This document shows positions 1-5,554 of a stretch of DNA of 6,290 nucleotides, piece by piece. The position numbers were made by a program, and so were the translations under genes. Under the pieces are notes generated by a model. That model saw only the letters and a list, made by a program, of their open reading frames with translations. It did no database searches and was not told the origin of the DNA. The stretch is from an archaeon (GTDB lineage Archaea > Asgardarchaeota > Hermodarchaeia > Hermodarchaeales > Hermodarchaeaceae): NCBI GenBank assembly GCA_016550395.1, contig JABXGY010000321.1, positions 1-6,290 of the forward strand, read 5' to 3'. Every line of letters begins with the position of its first letter. Positions within the stretch are counted from its first letter, which is position 1.

Positions 1-2
1 GT

Positions 3-665
3 GCCTCAGATAGGCGATATGAGGTAATGGCTATTATAAGTGGGGCACATGATACACTCGAGTTCATAGGGTTCCTAAAGGGACTAGAGGGTGTAATTGA
101 TGTGGATGTTAAACCCGTGGTTTTGCACTATCCTAACTATCCACCAACTTATCACTATAATACGAGGGGAAAGAAGGTCACTTTTACTCGAACCCAATTA
201 CAAGTGTTACGGTGTCTGACTAAAGATGCTCGTATGCCCGTTGCACAAATCGCCAAATGTACGGGTTTCACCGCTCGACGGGTGCGGAAAATCCTTCGCG
301 AGTTAGAAGAAGGGGGAGGCATACACTTCGCGGTAGATTACGATCCTTTTGCTTTAGGGGATTTGCAATATCGGGTCAGTATCCGTTTTGATGAAGCTCA
401 AATCACAGGTTGGGATCTCGTGGCATGGATATTCGAAAAGTATCCTACTGAATTCTGGTGGACTGCTGTGGTTACGACTGAGCCGATTGTTGATGTGGGA
501 TTTCTTATTGATCGACCTGGTAAAAGCGTTCCTATAATTCGTGAAATCAAAGCCGCGCCCTTTGTGAAGGAAATTGAAGATTTTATTAACTATCCTCTTG
601 TGGTGGAATGTCACATACCCTTCAAAGATCACTTAGAAAAAATCCTAAGTGACGCGGGACTGTAG
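3..665 (+). CDS. Double-module Lrp/AsnC-like regulator, copy 1 (5' end outside window)
   Basis: Partial gene. The frame is open from the left edge. The eight codons before the ATG at 27 read ASDRRYEV and match TSDRRYEF at residues 95-102 of copy 2, so the ATG at 27 is internal and not a start. The 220 visible residues align without gaps to residues 95-314 of copy 2, so about 94 codons (first HTH and half of the first RAM-like domain) lie upstream. What remains is the end of RAM-like domain 1, a second winged HTH (recognition helix TARRVRKILREL) and RAM-like domain 2 (EFWWTAVVTTEPIVDVG). It departs from the other copies in places: VMAII replaces the FWAIV/YWAIV strand, and the C-terminal GNARPR-type segment is replaced by ECHIPF. 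It is probably a DNA-binding transcription regulator; ligand and targets are unknown. No terminator is evident after the stop. Confidence 0.85.
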   Translation, partial: ASDRRYEVMAIISGAHDTLEFIGFLKGLEGVIDVDVKPVVLHYPNYPPTYHYNTRGKKVTFTRTQLQVLRCLTKDARMPVAQIAKCTGFTARRVRKILRELEEGGGIHFAVDYDPFALGDLQYRVSIRFDEAQITGWDLVAWIFEKYPTEFWWTAVVTTEPIVDVGFLIDRPGKSVPIIREIKAAPFVKEIEDFINYPLVVECHIPFKDHLEKILSDAGL

Positions 666-788
666 GAAGAAAAGGAATTCTTTAGTAAATGGTATGTCAT
701 ATTGCATTATTTGCATAGGGAAGTTGGATTAGATTTGTTCATTCAGACAACCTAACACAATTTGGAGAATTACAAGATTTGTAGAATT

Positions 789-793
789 GAGGT
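789..793 (+). promoter_or_regulatory. Ribosome binding site for copy 2
   Basis: GAGGT lies 7 bases before the TTG at 801 and matches the anti-Shine-Dalgarno sequence. It supports the non-ATG start, which directly follows an in-frame TAG at 798-800, so no earlier start is possible in this frame. Confidence 0.6.
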
Positions 794-800
794 TAAATAG

Positions 801-1745
801 TTGGATTCACTGGATAAGGCACTGCTCTGTGAATTATCAACGAATGCCAGGGTGTCTTATCAGGCTTTAGCACGGAAATTTTCGATTTCGCCAAATACAG
901 TAAAAAACCGGATCAATAAGCTTTGTCAACAAAAAGTGATTTTGAAGTTCGGTGTTGCATTAAGCATGGAGATGATTGGTGCTGAACATTTGTCTGGTGT
1001 TATTTCCACTGATGGATCAGAGAAGGTTATTGAATTCATGGAACAGATAGCTACTCAGCCAATGGTCATGGAGATTTATCGAACCAGCGATCGACGCTAT
1101 GAATTTTGGGCCATCGTAGAGGGAGTAGGTGAAACCCTCGGATTCCAAAAATTTCTTGAAGCACTTGATAGCGTGGACGATGTGGAGATTAGACCCATTG
1201 AGTTTTACTATCCAAATCATCCACCCAACTTTTGCCTGAATACTAGGGGAAAAAAGGTCTCTTTTACTCAGAACCAATTACGTGTGTTACGTTGTTTGAC
1301 AGAAGATGGTCGGATGCCGGTTGCGCAAATCGCTCGACAAACAAAACTCACTCCGAGACGTGTCCGTAAAATTCTTCGCGAGCTAGAAAAGGGCGGAGGG
1401 GTGCATATCACTACTCGAACTGAATTCCTTGTTTTTGGAGACATGGAATATCGGTTAAAAATCGATTATGATAAAACACAGATAACTGGACGCAAAATTA
1501 TCGATTGGATTTATGAAAAGTATCCCCATGAATTTTGGTGGGCCAGCGTGACCACGAATGAGCCAATTGTTGATGTAGGATTACTTCTTGACAGTCCGGG
1601 TAAAAGTATACTAATCATTAGCGAAATTAAGGGAGCGTCTTTCACTCGCGAAGTCGAGGATTTCCTTTCCTATCCCCGAGTCGTTAGGGGCAATGCTCGA
1701 CCTCGTATTCGATTAGAAGAAATGTTACGAGAGGCAAGTCTCTGA
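801..1745 (+). CDS. Double-module Lrp/AsnC-like transcription regulator, copy 2
   Basis: 314 residues from a TTG start, fixed by an in-frame stop just upstream and a GAGGT site. Domains in order: AsnC-type HTH at about 1-50 (recognition helix SPNTVKNRINKL), a RAM-like ligand-sensing domain at about 60-138 (including EIYRTSDRRYEFWAIV), a second winged HTH at about 150-203 (FTQNQLRVLRCL, then TPRRVRKILREL), and a second RAM-like domain at about 212-295 (FWWASVTTNEPIVDVG). A short helical end closes it. The two HTHs align to each other gaplessly over about 35 residues, so this looks like an internal duplication. Classical Lrp/AsnC proteins are about 140-160 residues with one HTH and one RAM domain; this one is twice that. 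By hand count it shares about 60% identity with copy 3 over 314 gapless positions. Likely a cytoplasmic transcription factor; no ligand or target can be read from the sequence. Confidence 0.88.
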   Translation: MDSLDKALLCELSTNARVSYQALARKFSISPNTVKNRINKLCQQKVILKFGVALSMEMIGAEHLSGVISTDGSEKVIEFMEQIATQPMVMEIYRTSDRRYEFWAIVEGVGETLGFQKFLEALDSVDDVEIRPIEFYYPNHPPNFCLNTRGKKVSFTQNQLRVLRCLTEDGRMPVAQIARQTKLTPRRVRKILRELEKGGGVHITTRTEFLVFGDMEYRLKIDYDKTQITGRKIIDWIYEKYPHEFWWASVTTNEPIVDVGLLLDSPGKSILIISEIKGASFTREVEDFLSYPRVVRGNARPRIRLEEMLREASL

Positions 1746-1772
1746 CTTAGTGATACTCTTTGCACCTTTGCG

Positions 1773-1791
1773 TTTTTATCGATTGCTTTTT
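1773..1791 (+). terminator. T-tract terminator after copy 2
   Basis: Two runs of five T (1773-1777 and 1787-1791) follow the stop of copy 2 within a T-rich stretch. No stable hairpin is visible. Short T-runs on the coding strand are the usual archaeal intrinsic termination signal. The site lies just past the stop of the convergent minus-strand gene. Confidence 0.5.
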
Positions 1792-1794
1792 GGT

Positions 1795-2208
1795 TTACTC
1801 TTTGGGTTCTTTGAAGGAGAATGTTGTGAGGATTTCTAAAATGCGTTTTTCTTTCAAGAAATTAATGATTTGGTCAACTTTAGAGGGACTCATTTTTCTG
1901 AGTCGCTCTGCGGCTTCTGCGTCTAACCCGAAGTCATCCCGACGTTGCATCTCCGACGGGATTTTTTCTTTCGCCACAGAACCTGCAGTGTCTAAATCAC
2001 TGGTTGAGATACTCCCATCCTCTAACTTGTGAGCTAAGGCGTTGTACTCCTTGTTCATTTGTTGAAGGAAGGCAAGTTTTCGGTTTAAATCAGTGACCAT
2101 GTTAAAAGCAGTGATAGACAGGGTACATCCTACTAGGTTATCAACCACATGGTCTTTTGCTTCATCAGACATAATATCACAAATCATAGTATGGACATAG
2201 TGTACCAA
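1795..2208 (-). CDS. Hypothetical helical protein
   Basis: 137 residues; I do not recognise the family. The frame is open with protein-like composition: charged and mostly helical by eye. A stretch at about 41-65 (LNRKLAFLQQMNKEYNALAHKLEDG) could form a coiled coil, and the end (about 100-130: AERLRKMSPSKVDQIINFLKEKRILEIL) looks like a small helical domain. There is no signal peptide or membrane segment. The longest start is TTG at 2208 with GGAAG four bases upstream; ATG codons at residue 8 (2187) and residue 13 (2172, MSDEAKD) are real alternatives. It lies opposite to its neighbours, converging on copy 2 of the double-Lrp gene with 49 bases between stops. A TATA-like element lies at 2252-2261. 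Overlapping plus-strand frames look like shadows. Function unknown. Confidence 0.65.
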   Translation of the reverse strand: MVHYVHTMICDIMSDEAKDHVVDNLVGCTLSITAFNMVTDLNRKLAFLQQMNKEYNALAHKLEDGSISTSDLDTAGSVAKEKIPSEMQRRDDFGLDAEAAERLRKMSPSKVDQIINFLKEKRILEILTTFSFKEPKE

Positions 2209-2251
2209 AAGACTTCCTTTTTTAGAGTTCGTTAGGTTTCTGCAATATAAC

Positions 2252-2261
2252 GTTTATAAGA
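2252..2261 (-). promoter_or_regulatory. Candidate TATA box for the minus-strand hypothetical gene
   Basis: On the minus strand this reads TTTATAAACG-like (CTTATAAACG core), about 45 bases before the TTG start. Transcription would begin near 2230 and leave a leader of about 20 bases containing the GGAAG site. The same bases on the plus strand (TAACGTTTATA, 2248-2258) equal 11 bases of the flavodoxin promoter, so a plus-strand promoter reading toward the DUF3303-like gene with a long leader is also possible. Confidence 0.35.
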
Positions 2262-2333
2262 AATTACACATACCGAAGTAAAAAGGGTTCAGTAGTCATT
2301 TGTGTCTATTAGTGGGGAAAAAATTACATATAC
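2261..2333. repeat. Pair of 13-base direct repeats, 60 bases apart
   Basis: AAATTACACATAC (2261-2273) and AAATTACATATAC (2321-2333) differ at one base and start exactly 60 bases apart in the divergent promoter region. The shared core AAATTACA recurs at 5561-5568 just before the lrp-like gene. They may be protein-binding half-sites, but the region is AT-rich and the evidence is modest. Confidence 0.4.
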
Positions 2334-2462
2334 TAAATTAACAAAACCTTACAAGAAGAAATGATGTAACCTCAATACTGTTCAAATCGACCTCCTAATC
2401 TCGTCGTTCAGATACGAAAGGCTCTTATCAATTCCTATGTAAATATTCAAGGAAGAACTAGC

Positions 2463-2469
2463 GAGGTGG
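2463..2469 (+). promoter_or_regulatory. Strong ribosome binding site of the DUF3303-like gene
   Basis: GAGGTGG lies five bases before the ATG at 2475. It is the strongest Shine-Dalgarno match in the window and fixes this start. It implies a leadered transcript, unlike the leaderless genes further right. Confidence 0.75.
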
Positions 2470-2474
2470 TTTAA

Positions 2475-2762
2475 ATGAAATATATCGTGTTTTGGGAATA
2501 CGAATCAAAGGACCTTGAAAAAGCCATTGAGAAACTCAAAGAGTTCAGAGAAAAAATCAAGAAAAATCCCGAAAGGTATGCAAAATCCATCAGCCCGAAT
2601 TACACAATGGGCATCGGATTCCAGGGCTTTCAGTTGTTTGAAGCTGAGAAGCCTGAACAACTGGCCAGAATGGTACTCCACTACCGACCTGAAGTAACGT
2701 TTGAAATCGTACACATCACAGAAACTAAGACAATGCTCACACTCTATGAAAAGTTGGAGTAG
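2475..2762 (+). CDS. DUF3303-like small protein
   Basis: 95 residues from ATG with GAGGTGG five bases upstream. The layout suggests a compact ferredoxin-like alpha/beta fold: strand MKYIVFWEY (1-9), a long charged helix (about 11-30), strand GIGFQGFQLFEAE (46-58), helix PEQLARMVLHY (60-70), then strand TFEIVHITE (75-83). This order and length resemble DUF3303, a family of small uncharacterised proteins seen in archaea and bacteria; I assign it by pattern, not by search. There is no signal peptide, no membrane segment and no obvious catalytic motif. It stands alone between the divergent hypothetical gene and copy 3 of the double-Lrp protein, with 155 bases to the latter, so an operon is not evident. 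Function unknown. Confidence 0.8.
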   Translation: MKYIVFWEYESKDLEKAIEKLKEFREKIKKNPERYAKSISPNYTMGIGFQGFQLFEAEKPEQLARMVLHYRPEVTFEIVHITETKTMLTLYEKLE

Positions 2763-2764
2763 CA

Positions 2765-2783
2765 ACTTAAGCTATCATTAAGT
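2765..2783. repeat. Short inverted repeat after the DUF3303-like stop
   Basis: ACTTAA (2765-2770) and TTAAGT (2778-2783) flank a 7-base loop, three bases after the stop. It is a weak AT-rich stem with no T-run behind it. It could be an operator or an RNA 3' end, but may be chance. Confidence 0.3.
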
Positions 2784-2806
2784 GACCTTGAAAAATCAAA
2801 TGGTAA

Positions 2807-2818
2807 TTTATTAATAAA
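2807..2818 (+). promoter_or_regulatory. Candidate TATA box and perfect palindrome before copy 3
   Basis: TTTATTAATAAA is a perfect 12-base palindrome in the 155-base gap before copy 3. As a TATA element it would start transcription near 2835-2840, giving a leader of about 80-90 bases. Because it is symmetric, direction cannot be read from it. Confidence 0.35.
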
Positions 2819-2917
2819 ATATCAATCCTACTTGGACTAATTGTCGAGAAGAAGGTCGTCTATTGCCTTCAAAGTCAGATGAAAACCAGCAAATGAATTC
2901 CTAAATGAAGAAAGTTA

Positions 2918-3958
2918 ATGGTGAGTTGCTTGGACACAGTAGATCGCGCTCTGATGCAAGAATTGGCAGCGGATTGTCGAAAGTCGTACCAAGCGATAGC
3001 CCGCAAATTGAATCTAGCTCCGAATACCGTGAGAAATCGAATGAACAAACTTCGTGAGCAGGGCGTACTTCTAGGATTTGATGTATTTATCAGCATGGAA
3101 ATGATGGGTGCGGAACATGTGGCTGGTTATGTGTTGACTGATGGGGCCGAAAATGTGATTGAGTTTATGAAGCGAATTGCGACCCACCCTGGAGTGGCGG
3201 AGATTTATCGTACAGGTGATATGCGCTATGAATATTGGGCCATCGTGTCTGGGGCAAGCGAAGCTTTGGGGTTTGAACGGTTCCTCCAAAATCTTGATGA
3301 TGTGAAGATTGTGGAACTCAGACCTATTGAGTTTCTGTTTCCCAATATGCCCCCAGAATATTTTATGAATTCAAGAGGGAAGAAGGTTATCTTTACAAAG
3401 AGCCAGTTACAGGTCCTTCGTTGTCTTTTCGATAATGGTCGAATGCCAGTCTCACAGATTGCTCAGAGTACTGGTTTTACAGCTAGACGTGTGCGAAAAA
3501 TTCTGCGTGAGCTTAAGGAAGGGGGAGGAGTCCACTTCCATGGACAGTTTGATATCTTTAAACTGGGAGGTATGGAATATCGGCTAAAGATCCGGTATGA
3601 CGGTGCACAAATTAGTGGTCAGGAAATTATTACAGGTATATATAATAAGTATCCGATTGCTTTCTGGTGGGCAAGCATCACCACAAACGAACCACTCGTC
3701 GATATAGGGCTTATTATTAATTCTCCTGGGGCTGCAGTGCCAATTATCAATGAGGTTAAATCCACTTCCTATAGTCAGTTAGTTGAGGATTATGTCACCT
3801 ATCCCAGAGTCGTTAAAGGCAACGCTCCCCCTCGGGTTCGCCTAGCTGAGATATTAATCGAAGCTGGGCTATTAGATTCGGATGCAAGAATTTGGGGAAG
3901 TACCGGAGGAAATAAAATAAGCGAATTCCTTCAAAAAAAGGAGAACAACCAATTCTGA
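2918..3958 (+). CDS. Double-module Lrp/AsnC-like transcription regulator, copy 3
   Basis: 346 residues if translated from ATG 2918. A TTG at 2930 is an equally good or better start: it aligns exactly with the TTG start of copy 2 and has GGTGA five bases upstream (2920-2924), giving 342 residues. Domains: HTH 1 about 5-54 (APNTVRNRMNKL), RAM-like 1 about 64-142 (EIYRTGDMRYEYWAIV), HTH 2 about 154-207 (TARRVRKILREL), RAM-like 2 about 216-299 (FWWASITTNEPLVDIG). It aligns without gaps to the whole of copy 2, about 60% identical by hand count. After the family's usual end (IEAGL, 318) it has a 28-residue tail rich in G, S, N and K that the other copies lack. Probably a cytoplasmic DNA-binding regulator; ligand and targets unknown. 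Confidence 0.88.
   Translation: MVSCLDTVDRALMQELAADCRKSYQAIARKLNLAPNTVRNRMNKLREQGVLLGFDVFISMEMMGAEHVAGYVLTDGAENVIEFMKRIATHPGVAEIYRTGDMRYEYWAIVSGASEALGFERFLQNLDDVKIVELRPIEFLFPNMPPEYFMNSRGKKVIFTKSQLQVLRCLFDNGRMPVSQIAQSTGFTARRVRKILRELKEGGGVHFHGQFDIFKLGGMEYRLKIRYDGAQISGQEIITGIYNKYPIAFWWASITTNEPLVDIGLIINSPGAAVPIINEVKSTSYSQLVEDYVTYPRVVKGNAPPRVRLAEILIEAGLLDSDARIWGSTGGNKISEFLQKKENNQF
2920..2924 (+). promoter_or_regulatory. Ribosome binding site favouring the TTG start of copy 3
   Basis: GGTGA lies five bases before TTG 2930 and inside the frame if ATG 2918 is used. Together with the exact alignment of this TTG to the TTG start of copy 2, it argues that translation starts at 2930. Confidence 0.45.
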
Positions 3959-3970
3959 CAAATTAACAAA

Positions 3971-3994
3971 AGCGCAGACACATGTTTCTGCCCT
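3971..3994. promoter_or_regulatory. 24-base dyad upstream of the flavodoxin promoter (candidate operator)
   Basis: The core GCAGACACATGTTTCTGC (3974-3991) is an 18-base palindrome with one mismatched pair. Extending outward to AG...CT gives 10 of 12 matched pairs over 24 bases, centred on ACATGT. It ends about 14 bases before the flavodoxin TATA box, where an activator or repressor could contact the preinitiation complex. No T-run follows, so it is less likely to be a terminator of copy 3. Confidence 0.5.
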
Positions 3995-4008
3995 GGACAC
4001 ACGTAACG

Positions 4009-4015
4009 TTTATAG
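4009..4015 (+). promoter_or_regulatory. TATA box of the flavodoxin gene
   Basis: TTTATAG, preceded by CGTAACG, is centred about 28 bases before the ATG at 4040. Transcription would start at or within a few bases of the ATG. There is no Shine-Dalgarno sequence before the ATG (CTTATCCCTC), consistent with a leaderless mRNA. Confidence 0.65.
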
Positions 4016-4039
4016 CCAATTCCATTTTGCTTATCCCTC

Positions 4040-4459
4040 ATGAAAGCCATTATAGTCTATGACACTAAGTTCGGAAACACTGAGCAGGTTGCAGAGGGCA
4101 TTGCGAAGGTGCTCAACGCTGACCTTATTAAGGTCACTGAGGTTGATCCAGCAAAACTCAAAATCTACGATATATTCATCTTTGGTAGCCCAACCCATGC
4201 CTGGAATATGTCGGGAGGAATGAAGAAAGTCTTCAACAAGCTCAAAGGCCACTCATTTGAAGGGAAAAAAGCTACAGCCTTTGACACCAAACTCAATACG
4301 CGATTCGCTGGAAATGCCGCGACGAAGATTCAAAGCAAGTTGAAGAAACTTGGTTTTAGCATCGCGATGAAACCGGTCCACTTCTTCGTAATTGGGCGTG
4401 AAGGTCCACTAGCAGATGGGGAGATGGAAAAAGTCAAAGCATTCTCGACTCTGAAATAA
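4040..4459 (+). CDS. Short-chain flavodoxin
   Basis: 139 residues, the usual size of a short-chain flavodoxin: a cytoplasmic FMN protein that carries one or two electrons between redox enzymes. The N-terminal strand MKAIIVYDT runs into the FMN phosphate loop DTKFGNTEQVA (8-18), where F11 stands in the place often held by S or T. The second FMN loop is GSPTHAWNMSGG (49-60), with W55 a likely flavin-stacking residue. The segment AFDTKLNTRFAGNAA (80-94) followed by a helix is typical of this flavodoxin subgroup. There is no signal peptide or extra domain, and the redox partner is not encoded here. It appears leaderless: TATA box about 28 bases before ATG and no ribosome binding site. A large dyad upstream suggests regulation. 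It converges on the asparagine synthetase gene with 16 bases between stops. Confidence 0.9.
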   Translation: MKAIIVYDTKFGNTEQVAEGIAKVLNADLIKVTEVDPAKLKIYDIFIFGSPTHAWNMSGGMKKVFNKLKGHSFEGKKATAFDTKLNTRFAGNAATKIQSKLKKLGFSIAMKPVHFFVIGREGPLADGEMEKVKAFSTLK

Positions 4460-4475
4460 TTTTGTAATGTAACCC

Positions 4476-5465
4476 TTAAGGAGAAGCAATCCCTGGAACT
4501 TTTGGAAAAGGTACTGCCTCCCAAATGGTTTTCAAACCACAAATCCATCTCGTTAATCTTTCAACACCAATCCCAAATCCAACTGAATGAGGAACGCCTT
4601 CTTTAAGCATTTGTAGATACCAACTGTATTCATCGGGGTCAACACCAGTTAGTTTCATTCTCTTCAATACCCCCTCGTAGGTATGTTCTCTTTCCCCTCC
4701 GGATATGGCTTCACCGAAACCTTCAGGATAGAGCATATCGAAATCCCTCAGTATTCCAGGTCTATTTGGATCTTCTCTATCATAGAAGCCCCTGGACGTC
4801 AGTGGATAATCGTAGACAAAGAAGGGCGTCTCATGCCAAGTAGATAAGGCTACTTCTGCATCCCAAGGAATCTCCTCCACATAACTCATCGTATATCCTT
4901 TCGATCTTAACAACTCAACAGCTTCCTTATGAGTCAGTCTTTTGAAAGGACCACGCAACTCATTGAGCTCCCTTCCTAACCCTTTCAGCTCTTCGCTACA
5001 ATTTCCTCTCACATCCCTTACAACTGATATTAACAGCTCTTCCGCCGTATTCATAGCATCGTCGTAACTCGCATATATCATCTCAAGGTCAATCTGTCTG
5101 AACTCGGCTAGATGTCTAGCGGTTTTTGTGCTTTCAGGGGGCTCTAAACGAATGTTTGGTGATAAAGCAAAGATCTTTTCGACTGATGAGATAATCATCT
5201 GTTTGTAGAGGATCATGCTGCTCATTATCTTGAAGGGGGCATCGTAGTACTGAATGGAAACTTGTTTTGCTCCCCTTATTCCAGGGTCAGTTGCTGGACC
5301 AATGATGGGGGCTAATATCTCTGTAAATCCCTCGTTTCTTAAGAACTCTCTAAGGGACGTGAGGATTTGGTCCTGAACTTTTAGGATCAGTTTCATCCTA
5401 GGGTGTCTAATAGCACGATATCGGAACCTCACGGATTCTAGCGAACTCAAATCTTCTTGTTTCAT
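4476..5465 (-). CDS. Archaeal-type asparagine synthetase (AsnRS-like catalytic core, no anticodon domain)
   Basis: 329 residues with a class II aminoacyl-tRNA synthetase core. Motif 1 region FLRNEGFTEILAPIIGP at 41-57; motif 2 with R106 and E108 (IRLE) followed by ARHLAEFRQIDLEM (116-129), the AsnRS/AspRS signature; GEAISGGERE at 251-260; motif 3 GFGIGVERL at 296-304. The protein begins just before the catalytic core (RYRAIRHPRMKLILKV), so the N-terminal OB-fold anticodon-binding domain of AsnRS and AspRS is missing. Such proteins from archaea (AS-AR, studied in Pyrococcus abyssi) make asparagine from aspartate, ammonia and ATP via an aspartyl-adenylate, as E. coli AsnA does. I infer the same role in free asparagine supply. 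Start ATG 5465 has no ribosome binding site; a TATA box at 5504-5511 gives a short leader. Divergent from an Lrp/AsnC regulator. Alternative: another tRNA-synthetase paralogue. Confidence 0.85.
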   Translation of the reverse strand: MKQEDLSSLESVRFRYRAIRHPRMKLILKVQDQILTSLREFLRNEGFTEILAPIIGPATDPGIRGAKQVSIQYYDAPFKIMSSMILYKQMIISSVEKIFALSPNIRLEPPESTKTARHLAEFRQIDLEMIYASYDDAMNTAEELLISVVRDVRGNCSEELKGLGRELNELRGPFKRLTHKEAVELLRSKGYTMSYVEEIPWDAEVALSTWHETPFFVYDYPLTSRGFYDREDPNRPGILRDFDMLYPEGFGEAISGGEREHTYEGVLKRMKLTGVDPDEYSWYLQMLKEGVPHSVGFGIGVERLTRWICGLKTIWEAVPFPKVPGIASP

Positions 5466-5503
5466 AAAGATTACTAAAAGTCTTACACCCTGAAAAAATT
5501 TTT

Positions 5504-5511
5504 GTATAAAA
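5504..5511 (-). promoter_or_regulatory. TATA box of the asparagine synthetase gene
   Basis: On the minus strand this reads TTTTATAC, about 40 bases before the ATG at 5465. Initiation near 5482 would leave a leader of roughly 17 bases without a clear Shine-Dalgarno sequence. It overlaps an Lrp-like palindrome (TTGTATAAAATCC on the plus strand, 5502-5514), so a bound regulator could block TBP here. Confidence 0.5.
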
Positions 5512-5540
5512 TCCTGTAAAAAACACGAAAATACACAACA

Positions 5541-5548
5541 TTTTTATT
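5541..5548 (+). promoter_or_regulatory. TATA-like element of the Lrp/AsnC gene
   Basis: TTTTTATT is centred about 27 bases before the ATG at 5571, so transcription would start at the ATG itself. The bases directly before the ATG (AAATTACACC) carry no Shine-Dalgarno sequence, consistent with a leaderless mRNA. Confidence 0.5.
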
Positions 5549-5554
5549 CCTATA

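Larger units (their letters stand above)
2209..2474. other. Divergent intergenic region without a gene
   Basis: These 266 bases separate the minus-strand hypothetical gene from the DUF3303-like gene. I see no coding frame with protein-like character and no tRNA. They contain the TATA-like element at 2252-2261, a direct repeat AAATTACA(C/T)ATAC at 2261-2273 and 2321-2333, and weak AT-rich elements (for example CTTATCAA near 2424) that could promote the DUF3303-like gene. Confidence 0.6.

Noticed and set aside
27..665. ATG at 27 as a true start giving a 212-residue protein
   Set aside because: The codons upstream to the window edge match the paralogues without interruption, so the gene is truncated by the window and the ATG is internal.
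1760..2032. Plus-strand frame of 90 codons
   Set aside because: It overlaps the minus-strand hypothetical gene, has a composition typical of an antisense shadow (serine and phenylalanine rich), and lacks a ribosome binding site.
801..3958. Double-Lrp proteins as siroheme decarboxylases (AhbA/AhbB or NirDL type)
   Set aside because: Length and HTH-like folds agree and the YxxW spacing is suggestive, but the strand looks like an ordinary RAM strand, the HTH helices keep basic DNA-binding character, and no haem genes are nearby. It stays a minor alternative.
4476..5465. Asparaginyl- or aspartyl-tRNA synthetase
   Set aside because: The catalytic motifs fit, but there is no anticodon-binding OB-fold and the protein is about 100 residues shorter than a true AsnRS.
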